Source: Lachnoclostridium sp. An118
GTDB lineage: Bacteria > Bacillota > Clostridia > Lachnospirales > Lachnospiraceae
Direction: 5' to 3'
NCBI RefSeq assembly: GCF_002160985.1
Contig: NZ_NFLQ01000013.1
Span: forward strand, 1-64,000
Length of the DNA stretch: 64,000 nucleotides
Shown: in pieces, positions 8,451-17,042 of the stretch
Numbering within the stretch: the first letter of the stretch is position 1
Layout: every line of letters starts with the position of its first letter
Translations under genes and position numbers: made by a program
The notes under the pieces: generated by a model
Seen by the model: the letters and a program-made list of their open reading frames with translations, nothing else
Told to the model about the DNA's origin: nothing
Databases searched by the model: none

Positions 8451-9294
8451 TGCCCTGGTAAGAGAGGCGGCGGAAAGACTGTCCCGGTGCGGGATAGAGG
8501 AGGCGGCCCTGGACGCCAGACTCCTCCTGGAATATGCCGCCGGGATCACGGCTCAGGACTATATGCTGGACCCCTTCCGGGAGCTTACGGAGGAGAAGGT
8601 CCTGGCTTACAGGGAGGCTGTGGAGAAACGGGCCGCCAGGATCCCCCTTCAGCACATCACGGGAGTGCAGGAGTTTATGGGATACCCTTTTAAGGTCAAT
8701 GAGCATGTGCTGATCCCCAGACAGGATACAGAGACAGTGGTGGAGTGCGCTCTGGAGAAGCTGGAGCGGGGAATGGAGGTGCTGGACCTCTGCACCGGCT
8801 CCGGGTGCATCGCCGCCAGTCTCTATTTAATAGGAAGGAAACAGGGGAAGATCTCTCCGGAGAGCCGCTTCGACGCGGCGGACATATCGGAGGAGGCCCT
8901 TGAGACGGCGAGGGAGAACTGTCAGGCTCTGGGGGCGCAGGTCCGCCTGATACACAGCGACCTTTTTGAGAGCGCCGGAGGGCCCTACGACATGATCGTG
9001 TCCAACCCGCCCTATATCCGGAGGGACGTCATAGAGGAACTGCAGGAGGAAGTGCGGTTCCACGACCCCTACATCGCCCTGGACGGCCACGAGGACGGCC
9101 TTTACTTTTACCGCAGGATCGCTGCCGGGGCGGGAAGCCATCTGAAAAGGGGCGGATGGCTCATCCTGGAGACCGGTCATGACCAGAGGGAAGACGTTTC
9201 CCGTCTCCTTGAGGCGGCCGGCTTTGCCTGTGTCCAGGGGAAAAAGGACCTTGCCGGACTTGACCGTGTTGTCATGGGCATGTACAATAAATAG
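8413..9294 (+). CDS. prmC: Release factor glutamine N5-methyltransferase
   Basis: SAM-dependent methylation of the glutamine in the GGQ motif of release factors RF1 and RF2. The N-terminal helical domain (about 1-90) is followed by a Rossmann methyltransferase domain with VLDLCTGSGCIA and the catalytic SNPPYI motif. An upstream in-frame ATG exists at 8398, but GGAGGA lies just before the ATG at 8413, which gives 293 residues. It overlaps the DUF1385 gene and is followed by its substrate gene prfA 28 bases later, a common arrangement. Confidence 0.94.
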   Translation: MREKTLAQRGQLSALVREAAERLSRCGIEEAALDARLLLEYAAGITAQDYMLDPFRELTEEKVLAYREAVEKRAARIPLQHITGVQEFMGYPFKVNEHVLIPRQDTETVVECALEKLERGMEVLDLCTGSGCIAASLYLIGRKQGKISPESRFDAADISEEALETARENCQALGAQVRLIHSDLFESAGGPYDMIVSNPPYIRRDVIEELQEEVRFHDPYIALDGHEDGLYFYRRIAAGAGSHLKRGGWLILETGHDQREDVSRLLEAAGFACVQGKKDLAGLDRVVMGMYNK

Positions 9295-9322
9295 AGTGTA
9301 AATGAATGCAGGAGGAAAGAAC

Positions 9323-10396
9323 ATGTTTGATAAATTGGACGATCTGCTCGTGCGCTATGAGGAAATCATGAACGAGCTCTCGGAGCCGGGCGTGGCGGAC
9401 AACCAGGACCGCTTCCGGAAGCTGATGAAGGAGCAGAATGACCTGGCCCCCATCGTGGAGGCATATAAAGAGTACAAGGCAAACAACCAGGCCATCGAGG
9501 ACAGTCTGGTGATGCTGGAGGAGGAGACGGACGAGGAGATGAAGGAGCTGGCCAAGGAGGAGCTGAATGAGTCCAAGGCCAGGGTGGAGGAGCTGGAGCA
9601 GAAGCTGAAGATACTCCTTCTCCCCAAAGACCCCAACGATGACAAGAACGTGATCGTGGAGATACGCGCGGGAGCCGGCGGCGATGAAGCCGCCCTCTTC
9701 GCGGCGGAGGTCTACCGCATGTACGTCCACTATGCGGAGGGACGCAGGTGGAGGACAGAGCTGATATCTGTCAATGAGAACGGTATCGGCGGCTTCAAGG
9801 AGGTGGTCTTCATGATCACCGGGCAGGGGGCTTACTCCCGGCTGAAGTACGAGAGCGGTGTCCACCGGGTGCAGAGGGTGCCGGAGACAGAGAGCGGCGG
9901 GCGCATCCACACGTCTACCATCACAGTGGCCATCATGCCCGAGGCAGAGGAGGTGGACGTGGTCATCGATGAGAAGGATATCCGCATCGATGTCATGAGA
10001 GCCTCCGGAAACGGCGGACAGTGCGTCAATACTACAGACTCGGCCGTTCGTCTGACCCACTACCCCACAGGTATCGTGATCTACAGCCAGACAGAGAAGT
10101 CCCAGCTCCAGAACAAGGAGAAGGCCTTTCGGCTCCTGCGCTCCAAGCTCTATGACCTGGAGATGGAGAAGCAGCAGGCGTCCCAGGCGGAGGCCCGCCG
10201 CAGCCAGATCGGCACGGGGGACCGGTCTGAGAAGATACGGACCTACAACTTCCCCCAGGGCCGTGTGACAGACCACCGGATCAAGCTCACGCTCCACAAG
10301 CTGGACAGCGTCATGAACGGAGACCTGGACGAGATAATCGACAGCCTGATCGCGGCGGACCAGGCGGCCAAGCTTGCGAATATGAATGAAGAATAG
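9323..10396 (+). CDS. prfA: Peptide chain release factor 1
   Basis: Class I release factor for UAA and UAG stop codons. The codon-recognition tripeptide sits in [10 protein letters not shown], a P-x-T motif typical of RF1 and unlike the SPF of RF2. The GGQ motif is in [10 protein letters not shown]; most RF1 proteins have a histidine after GGQ where this one has cysteine. The start is set at 9323 because AGGAGGAAAG lies before that ATG and the family begins MFDKL; this gives 357 residues, the usual length. The neighbouring prmC should methylate its GGQ. Confidence 0.96.
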   Translation: MFDKLDDLLVRYEEIMNELSEPGVADNQDRFRKLMKEQNDLAPIVEAYKEYKANNQAIEDSLVMLEEETDEEMKELAKEELNESKARVEELEQKLKILLLPKDPNDDKNVIVEIRAGAGGDEAALFAAEVYRMYVHYAEGRRWRTELISVNENGIGGFKEVVFMITGQGAYSRLKYESGVHRVQRVPETESGGRIHTSTITVAIMPEAEEVDVVIDEKDIRIDVMRASGNGGQCVNTTDSAVRLTHYPTGIVIYSQTEKSQLQNKEKAFRLLRSKLYDLEMEKQQASQAEARRSQIGTGDRSEKIRTYNFPQGRVTDHRIKLTLHKLDSVMNGDLDEIIDSLIAADQAAKLANMNEE

Positions 10397-10428
10397 GCGG
10401 ATTTGAGGAGGATAAGGACTGATATTGT

Positions 10429-11334
10429 ATGTTGGAATATGATTTTAAGAGACCGCAGCTGGAGGACAAGGAAGTGATCTCACACTATTTTAAGCACCAC
10501 ACCAGTCGCAGCTGTGAGAGGACCTTTGTGAATGTTTTTCTCTGGGCGAGATTCTACAATGTGACCTTTGCCATTATAGAAGACACCCTCGTCTTCAAGA
10601 GCGAGGATGAGGACAGCTTTGCCTTCGCCTACCCGGCGGGAGAGGCGGGCAACGTAAGGAAAGCTCTGGACAGGCTGTATGAGTACAGCCAGGATAGGGG
10701 CGTGCCCTTCCGGCTGTACAATGTGACGCCGGACCACTTTGACCAGATAGAGGGCTGGTATCCGGGACGCTTCCAGATTGAGTACAACGAGGACATTGCG
10801 GACTATGTGTATGAGTCGGAGAAGCTGTGCACTCTGGCGGGCAAGAAGCTTCACGGCAAGAGGAACCACATCAACAAGTTCAAGTCCCTCTACGAGGGGC
10901 GGTGGAGCTATGAGACCATGTCAGACGACAATCTGGAGGAGTGCTTCCAGATGGCGCTGAAGTGGAGGAACCAGAACGGCTGTGACGACGACCCGGAGAA
11001 GAACTCTGAGATGTGCGTCACTTTGAATTCCCTGCGGCTTTTCAGGGAGCTGGAGCTGACAGGGGGTATCCTCAGGGTGGATGGCCGGATCGTGGCATTC
11101 ACCATCGGGGAGCCGGTCTGTTCGGACACCTTTGTGGTGCACATCGAGAAGGCCTTCCCGGATGTGCAGGGCGCATACACCATGATCAATCAGCAGTTTG
11201 TGGAGCACGAGTGCATGGATTACAGGTATGTCAACCGTGAAGAAGACACGGGGGACGAGGGGCTTCGCAAGGCAAAGCGCTCCTATCGGCCTGTGTTCAT
11301 GGTGGAAAAGGGCGTTGTGACAGAAAAAAAATAG
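10429..11334 (+). CDS. DUF2156 domain protein, GNAT-like
   Basis: A 301-residue protein of the DUF2156 family, which shares the double GNAT fold with the C-terminal part of phosphatidylglycerol lysyltransferases (MprF) and FemABX-like transferases. No membrane helices are visible, so it is cytoplasmic. Features include LHGKRNHINKFK, where MprF-like proteins bind aminoacyl-tRNA or phosphate, and YRYVNREEDTGDEGLRKAK near the end. It might transfer an aminoacyl or acyl group, but the substrate is unknown. It follows prfA after 32 bases and precedes an aminotransferase. Confidence 0.85.
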   Translation: MLEYDFKRPQLEDKEVISHYFKHHTSRSCERTFVNVFLWARFYNVTFAIIEDTLVFKSEDEDSFAFAYPAGEAGNVRKALDRLYEYSQDRGVPFRLYNVTPDHFDQIEGWYPGRFQIEYNEDIADYVYESEKLCTLAGKKLHGKRNHINKFKSLYEGRWSYETMSDDNLEECFQMALKWRNQNGCDDDPEKNSEMCVTLNSLRLFRELELTGGILRVDGRIVAFTIGEPVCSDTFVVHIEKAFPDVQGAYTMINQQFVEHECMDYRYVNREEDTGDEGLRKAKRSYRPVFMVEKGVVTEKK

Positions 11335-11390
11335 GGACGGCGCCGCCGGGGAGGCGGACGCTGCCTGTGCAGGATAAGGAGGAAAAAGAA

Positions 11391-12578
11391 ATGATCGCAG
11401 ATAAGATGAAGGGAATGGTGGCCAACAGCTCGGCTATCCGCGCCATGTTCGAGGAGGGCACAAGGATGGCAGAGCTGTATGGTGCGGAGAACGTGTATGA
11501 TTTCAGCCTGGGCAACCCCAATGTGCCGGCTCCCGCCTCTGTGAAGAGGGCGATTATCGAGCTCCTGGACGAGGAGGACCCGGTGGTGCTCCACGGCTAC
11601 ACCAACAGCAACAGCGGATACGCTGATGTGAGGCAGACAGTGGCAGACTCTCTGAACCGGCGCTTCGGCACCTCCTTTGAGGGCAAAAACATCATCATGA
11701 CCGTGGGTGCAGCGGGCGGACTCAACGTGATATTAAAGACCCTTCTGAACCCGGGGGATGAGGTCATCACCTTTGCCCCCTACTTCGGGGAGTACCGTTC
11801 CTACGTAAACAATTATGACGGCGTTCTCGTGGAGGTGTCCCCTGACACGGCCACCTTCCAGCCCAGGCTCACAGAGTTCGAGGCAAAGATCACTCCGAGG
11901 ACCAGGGCGGTCATTGTCAACACGCCCAACAATCCCACCGGCGTTGTGTACTCCGAGGACACCATTAAAAGACTGGCGGCCATCATGGATGCTAAGCAGA
12001 GGGAGTACGGTACGGACATATACCTCATTTCCGACGAGCCCTACCGGGAGCTGGTGTACGATGGAGTGGAGGTTCCCTATCTGACGAAATACTACGACAA
12101 CACCATTGTCGGCTACTCCTACAGCAAGTCCCTGTCCCTGCCGGGAGAGCGGATCGGTTACCTGGTCATCCCGGATGAGGCGGCGGACAGTGAGACTGTG
12201 CTCTTGGCGGCCAATGTGGCCACCCGCATCCTCGGCTTTGTGAACGCGCCCACTCTTCAGCAGAAGGTGGTGGCAAAGTGCATTGACGAGGAGACGGACA
12301 TCTCCTTCTACGACCGGAACCGGGAGACTCTCTACAATGGCCTGAAGGAGTGCGGCTTTACGTGCATCAAGCCGGAGGGAGCCTTCTATCTCTTTGTGAA
12401 GTCTCCGGTGGAGGACGAGAAGGCTTTCTGCGCGGCAGCCAAAAAGTACCACATCCTCATGGTGCCGGGAAGCTCCTTTGCCTGCCCGGGCTATGTGCGG
12501 CTTGCCTACTGCGTGGCACATGAGACTATCGTGAATTCGCTTCCCAAATTCAGGGAGCTGGCTAAGGAGTATTTCTAG
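11391..12578 (+). CDS. PLP-dependent class I/II aminotransferase
   Basis: Fold-type I aminotransferase of 395 residues. Conserved features are NTPNNPTGVVYS for substrate and PLP binding, SDEPYRELVYD with the PLP pyridine-contacting aspartate, and YSYSKSLSLPGER with the Schiff-base lysine. The substrate is probably aspartate or an aromatic or branched amino acid, which cannot be settled from sequence. The start is put at 11391, behind AAGGAGGAAAAAG, rather than at 11367. It lies 18 bases before hisC, so the two aminotransferases are likely cotranscribed. Confidence 0.9.
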   Translation: MIADKMKGMVANSSAIRAMFEEGTRMAELYGAENVYDFSLGNPNVPAPASVKRAIIELLDEEDPVVLHGYTNSNSGYADVRQTVADSLNRRFGTSFEGKNIIMTVGAAGGLNVILKTLLNPGDEVITFAPYFGEYRSYVNNYDGVLVEVSPDTATFQPRLTEFEAKITPRTRAVIVNTPNNPTGVVYSEDTIKRLAAIMDAKQREYGTDIYLISDEPYRELVYDGVEVPYLTKYYDNTIVGYSYSKSLSLPGERIGYLVIPDEAADSETVLLAANVATRILGFVNAPTLQQKVVAKCIDEETDISFYDRNRETLYNGLKECGFTCIKPEGAFYLFVKSPVEDEKAFCAAAKKYHILMVPGSSFACPGYVRLAYCVAHETIVNSLPKFRELAKEYF

Positions 12579-12596
12579 AGAGGGACTATAGAACAT

Positions 12597-13664
12597 ATGG
12601 AAGCATTTGAGAAAAATATACGGAAGGTGGAACCCTATGTGCCGGGAGAGCAGCCCCGGCAGAGGGTGGTCAAGTTAAATACAAATGAAAATCCCTATCC
12701 CCCGGCACCGGGAGTGGAGCGGGCTCTGCGGGAGCTTGACACGGCGGATTTCCGCCTGTATCCGGACCCGGCCTGCAGTGTGCTGGTGGATGCCATTGCG
12801 GATCACTACAAGGTGGGAAGAGACCAGGTGTTCGTGGGAGTGGGCTCCGACGATGTCCTCTCTCTGTGCTTCCTCACCTTTTTTAACTCAGATAAACCGA
12901 TCCTCTTCCCGGATATCACCTACTCCTTCTACAAGGTGTGGGCCCGGCTGTACCGCATCCCCTACGAGTGCAAAAAGGTGGATGAGGACTTCCGGATCGT
13001 CAGGGAGGACTACTACGGAGAGAACGGCGGCGTCATCTTCCCCAATCCCAACGCACCCACAGCCCTCTACGAGAGCCTGGAGCTTGTGGAGGATATCCTC
13101 CGCCACAACCGGGACGTGATCGTCATTGTAGACGAGGCCTACATCGACTATGCAGGGCCGTCGGCTATAGAGCTTATAGACAGATACGACAACCTGGTAG
13201 TGACACAGACCTTTTCCAAATCCCGGTCCATGGCGGGCATGCGCATCGGATACGCCATCGCCAGCCCGAAGCTGATCCGGTATCTGAACGATGTAAAGTA
13301 CTCCTTCAATTCCTACACCCTGAACCGGGCCTCCCTTGTGTGCGGCGCCGAGGCGGTGAAGGACCGGGCGTATTTTGAGGAGACAGTGGAGAAGATAAAG
13401 GCAACACGGGAGCGGGCCGGGGAGAGGCTTGCCCGGCTTGGCTTTTCTTTCCCGGAGTCCAGCGCCAATTTCCTCTTTGCCACCCATCCGGACTATGACG
13501 CCAGGGAGATATTTGAGGCGCTTAAGGAGAAGGGGATCTACGTGCGCTGGTGGGACAGCGCCAGGATCCGCCAGTACGTGCGCATCACAGTGGGGACGGA
13601 TGAGGAGATGGAGAAGCTCTTCGCCGCCCTGGAGGCTTTTATGGCAGGAAGAAAGGCAGTGTAG
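12597..13664 (+). CDS. hisC: Histidinol-phosphate aminotransferase
   Basis: PLP enzyme of histidine synthesis that converts imidazole acetol phosphate and glutamate to histidinol phosphate. At 355 residues it has HisC length. It shows VKLNTNENPYPP at the start, VDEAYIDYAGPSA around the PLP aspartate and TFSKSRSMAGMRIGYA with the Schiff-base lysine. No other his gene is in the window, so it stands apart from a his operon and could act on other substrates such as aromatic amino acids or threonine phosphate. The AraC gene follows after 27 bases. Confidence 0.9.
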   Translation: MEAFEKNIRKVEPYVPGEQPRQRVVKLNTNENPYPPAPGVERALRELDTADFRLYPDPACSVLVDAIADHYKVGRDQVFVGVGSDDVLSLCFLTFFNSDKPILFPDITYSFYKVWARLYRIPYECKKVDEDFRIVREDYYGENGGVIFPNPNAPTALYESLELVEDILRHNRDVIVIVDEAYIDYAGPSAIELIDRYDNLVVTQTFSKSRSMAGMRIGYAIASPKLIRYLNDVKYSFNSYTLNRASLVCGAEAVKDRAYFEETVEKIKATRERAGERLARLGFSFPESSANFLFATHPDYDAREIFEALKEKGIYVRWWDSARIRQYVRITVGTDEEMEKLFAALEAFMAGRKAV

Positions 13665-13691
13665 GGACAGCGCATCCGGAGGCATCTGACC

Positions 13692-14510
13692 ATGGAATAC
13701 TCTCACGAGATCATAAGACCCAACGAGGACATACCTTTCAAGCTGTTTGTCTTCGAGGGGAAGGATGGAAATTATATAAGGCAGAAGCACTGGCATCGGT
13801 CCATAGAGATATTCGCCCTCTTTGAAGGAGAGCTGACCTTCTTCATCAACGAGGAGGAATATCCCTTAAGGCCCGGTGAGTTTATGCTGGTCAATTCCAA
13901 TGAGGTACATTCTGTATTCTCGCCAAGGGCAAACCAGACCATCGTGCTGCAGATACCGCTCTCTACGTTTGAAAATTACTATACTGACGAGCGGTTTATT
14001 TATTTTTCGCGCAGCTCCCGGCTCCAGGATGACGAGGTGATGAAGCTCATCAAAGACATGTACCGGACCTATCAGTCGAGGCAATGCGGGTATGAGCTGA
14101 AGGTCCAGAGCCAGTTTTATATGCTGACCTATATACTGGTGACAAAATACAGGGAGACAGAGGTGAGCCAGGAGGTGGTGCGCCTGGGGAAAAAGCTGAA
14201 CCGCCTGTCTGCCATCACGGATTACATGAAGAAAAATTATAACAAGGAACTCTCCCTGGAGACGCTGGCAAAGACCTTCGGGTACTCGCCCACCTACCTG
14301 TCCAGGATGTTCCGCAAGTACGCGCAGACGAACTACAAGGCCTACCTGGACGGTATCCGTCTGGAGCACGGCCTGGAGCAGCTGGAGCGGACAGAGCGCT
14401 CTATAGGGGATATCGCGGTACAGTGCGGCTTCCCTAACAGCAAGGCCTTTGCCAGGGCTTTCAGGGAGAAGTACGGCATGCTGCCGAGCAGGTTCCGAAA
14501 AGGGGATTGA
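13692..14510 (+). CDS. AraC family regulator with cupin sensor domain
   Basis: Transcription regulator of 272 residues. Residues about 20-110 form an AraC-type cupin, with QKHWHRSIEIFALFEGE and LRPGEFMLVNSNEVHSV. Residues about 175-272 hold two helix-turn-helix motifs, including LSLETLAKTFGYSPTYLSRMF and IAVQCGFPNSKAFARAFREKYG. The cupin probably binds a sugar or related ligand. It stands just upstream of a sugar-binding sensor and a two-component system, so it may control the transporter genes or the regulators. The previous gene ends 27 bases before, with no terminator seen. Confidence 0.9.
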   Translation: MEYSHEIIRPNEDIPFKLFVFEGKDGNYIRQKHWHRSIEIFALFEGELTFFINEEEYPLRPGEFMLVNSNEVHSVFSPRANQTIVLQIPLSTFENYYTDERFIYFSRSSRLQDDEVMKLIKDMYRTYQSRQCGYELKVQSQFYMLTYILVTKYRETEVSQEVVRLGKKLNRLSAITDYMKKNYNKELSLETLAKTFGYSPTYLSRMFRKYAQTNYKAYLDGIRLEHGLEQLERTERSIGDIAVQCGFPNSKAFARAFREKYGMLPSRFRKGD

Positions 14511-14516
14511 TGAGGC

Positions 14517-15536
14517 ATGAAGCGTTTTATAGACAACAACCGGTTTATGTATGTGGTCATGGCGGCCACGGTCCTTCTTGTCCTGAGCATTATGCTCGGG
14601 TTCAGTATGTTGCTGGACCAGGACAGGGACGGAGAGACCGACGGCGGGGAGGAAGGCAGCTATTCCTACCATGTGGCGATGGTCAGCGGGGACCCGTCAG
14701 ACGTGTTCTGGGAGTCTCTGTACGGGGAGGCCAGGACCGCCGGAGCCGGGGCGGGCATCTATGTGGAAGATTTCGGCGCCCTGCTGAACGGGGACTATAC
14801 GTCGGAGGAGCTGATGCGCATGGCCATTGACTCCAGGGTGGATGGGATCGTCATCGAGGCGGACGACTCGGAGGATATAGAAGAAATGATCGCTCAGGCT
14901 GAGAAGGAGGGCATCCCCGTTGTCACGCTGATGGAGGACATGCCGGAGAGTGGGCGGGTCAGCTATGTGGGGGCAAACGACTACACGCTTGGGGAGATGT
15001 ACGGCAGGGAAGTGCTCAAAGCGGTGGAGGGTGACAGCGCAAGAGCGGCTGTGCTGGTCCCGGTGAACGAGGAGGAGAGATCCCCCAGTTTTATCTACAC
15101 GGGGGTCAGTGAGGCCATCGCCCGGGCCTCTGCGGATATCTCTGTGTCCACGGTGCGGACTGGTGAAGACAGGGAATTTGTATCAGAGGAGAGGGTGCGG
15201 GGACTCCTCCTGGACGAGGAGGACCGCCCGGACGTCCTGGTCTGTCTGAGTGTGGTGGACACGATCAGCGCCTACCAGTGTGTCAGAGACTATAATCTGG
15301 TGGGAAAGGTGAAGATCATCGGCTATTATTCCTCGCCGGAGATACTGGAGGGCATACAGAAGGGGATCATCCAGTCCACCGTCATGGTGGATGCGAAGGA
15401 GGCGGGCCGGCTTTCCATGGAGGCCATGGAGGAATATCTGTCCCAGCGGTATACAAGCGAGTATTTTCCGGTGTCCGTGGAGCTGATCAATGAAGAAAAC
15501 GTGCAGGATTTTATCCAGGAAGAAAGCGGGGAGTAA
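14517..15536 (+). CDS. Membrane-anchored sugar-binding protein, XylFII-like sensor
   Basis: Type I periplasmic-binding fold of 339 residues, held by an N-terminal transmembrane helix (about 11-33) with no lipobox cysteine, so it is anchored rather than released or lipidated. The binding domain runs from about 45 to 325 and resembles sugar-binding proteins (DGIVIEADDSEDIEEMIAQA, YVGANDYTLGEMYGREV). The gene abuts the histidine kinase gene by 3 bases. In Clostridium beijerinckii a similar anchored protein, XylFII, senses xylose and signals through LytS and YesN. The same job is inferred here; the ligand is not proven. Confidence 0.85.
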   Translation: MKRFIDNNRFMYVVMAATVLLVLSIMLGFSMLLDQDRDGETDGGEEGSYSYHVAMVSGDPSDVFWESLYGEARTAGAGAGIYVEDFGALLNGDYTSEELMRMAIDSRVDGIVIEADDSEDIEEMIAQAEKEGIPVVTLMEDMPESGRVSYVGANDYTLGEMYGREVLKAVEGDSARAAVLVPVNEEERSPSFIYTGVSEAIARASADISVSTVRTGEDREFVSEERVRGLLLDEEDRPDVLVCLSVVDTISAYQCVRDYNLVGKVKIIGYYSSPEILEGIQKGIIQSTVMVDAKEAGRLSMEAMEEYLSQRYTSEYFPVSVELINEENVQDFIQEESGE

Positions 15537-15539
15537 GAG

Positions 15540-17042
15540 ATGGAAGAGACCCAGTCAAAATCCATACGGGTGAAGCTTGTTGAGATATTTGTCATTGTGT
15601 CGGTCACCGTCTTTGTCATTGTTATCTTTATCTACTACAATCTGAACAGGACCATACGGGAGATGGATACGGTCTACAACAGCAATATCCAGTTCAACGA
15701 CCTGTCAGCCAACGTCAGCGATGTCCAGGATTCCCTCTACCAGTATCTGAACACGAAGAGCTCGGATTCCCTGGAGGACTACTACCGCTACAGCCAGGAC
15801 TATCAGGAGCTCCTGGACGGCCTGAACCAGGAGATCAGCAGTGACCCGGTGAAGCTGGCGGAGAAGAACATTTACTCCCTCTCCCAGACCTATCTGGAGA
15901 AGGCGGACGAGGCGGTGGAGAGAAAGCGGGGAAGAGACGCCGCGGGCGTCCGGGAGGCCTACCAGGAGACAGAAGAGATCTACGGCTTTATCCAGGCCAA
16001 CATCAACAGCATCAACATCTCCACCTTTGCGAGCAATGCCAAGAGCTACTCCACGCTCCGGGTGATACTGAGCTACACAACGGGGTTCAGCATCTGTGTC
16101 CTCTTCGCCGTCATGGCCATCGCGGTGGGCTGGATCATCATGATGACCAGGAGCATCACCAGGCCCCTCATCGAGCTGGCGGGTGTGGCCACAGAGATTG
16201 CTCAGGGAAATATGGCGGTGGATTTTCCCATCGTGGAGACGGGGGATGAGGTGAGCGCTGTGGCAAAGGCCTGCAACAAGATGATCGGCAGCATCCGCAA
16301 TTATATAGAAGAGACAAAGAAAAATTATGAGAGGGAGAATGAACTTGTGGCCAATGAGCTGCGCATGAAAAACGACCTGAAGGAGGCCCAGCTCAAATAT
16401 CTGCAGGCCCAGATCAACCCCCATTTTCTTTTCAACAGCCTGAATGCCGGCGCCCAGCTTGCCATGATGGAGGGGGCGGAGAAGGCCTGCATGTTTATCC
16501 AGAATATGGCGGACTTCTTCCGCTACAATGTCCGGAAGATGGAGAGGGATGTGTCCCTGCGGGAGGAGCTGCAGCTGGTGGACAGCTATATCTATATCCT
16601 GAACGTGAGGTTTGCGGGAGACATCCATTATATCAGACAGGTCGATGAGAGACTGCTGGACATTTCCACGCCCAGCATGATCCTGCAGCCTATCATTGAG
16701 AATGCTGTCAACCATGGCATCCGCGAGATGGAGGGGGAGGGGGTCATCCACCTGTCTGTCCATGGCGATGAGGATGTAGTCTGCATAGATATCACGGACA
16801 ATGGAGTGGGGATCGACCCGGAGACGGCGGAGAAGGTCATGCGGGGTGAGAACGCTCACAGTATGAGCGGACGGGACTCGGAGGGGATCGGTCTGGACAA
16901 TGTGATCAGCCGGCTGCGCAGCTATTACGGGCGGCAGCGTGTGCTGGAGATAAAGAGGAGAGAAGAGGGAGGCACGGCGGTGACGCTGTATATCCCAAGA
17001 GGCGGGAAGGAGAGAGAGGATGACGAGAATACTGATCTGTGA
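15540..17042 (+). CDS. Sensor histidine kinase, YesM/LytS type
   Basis: Membrane kinase of 500 residues. Two transmembrane helices (about 13-33 and 177-200) enclose an extracellular helical domain of about 140 residues. A HAMP domain follows (about 200-252), then a coiled stretch, the His_kinase domain with QINPHFLFNSLN and an ATPase domain with IIENAVNHGI and ITDNGVGID. The extracellular part is too short for a known sugar-binding fold, so the neighbouring anchored binding protein probably supplies ligand sensing. It overlaps the response regulator gene by 23 bases. Confidence 0.93.
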   Translation: MEETQSKSIRVKLVEIFVIVSVTVFVIVIFIYYNLNRTIREMDTVYNSNIQFNDLSANVSDVQDSLYQYLNTKSSDSLEDYYRYSQDYQELLDGLNQEISSDPVKLAEKNIYSLSQTYLEKADEAVERKRGRDAAGVREAYQETEEIYGFIQANINSINISTFASNAKSYSTLRVILSYTTGFSICVLFAVMAIAVGWIIMMTRSITRPLIELAGVATEIAQGNMAVDFPIVETGDEVSAVAKACNKMIGSIRNYIEETKKNYERENELVANELRMKNDLKEAQLKYLQAQINPHFLFNSLNAGAQLAMMEGAEKACMFIQNMADFFRYNVRKMERDVSLREELQLVDSYIYILNVRFAGDIHYIRQVDERLLDISTPSMILQPIIENAVNHGIREMEGEGVIHLSVHGDEDVVCIDITDNGVGIDPETAEKVMRGENAHSMSGRDSEGIGLDNVISRLRSYYGRQRVLEIKRREEGGTAVTLYIPRGGKEREDDENTDL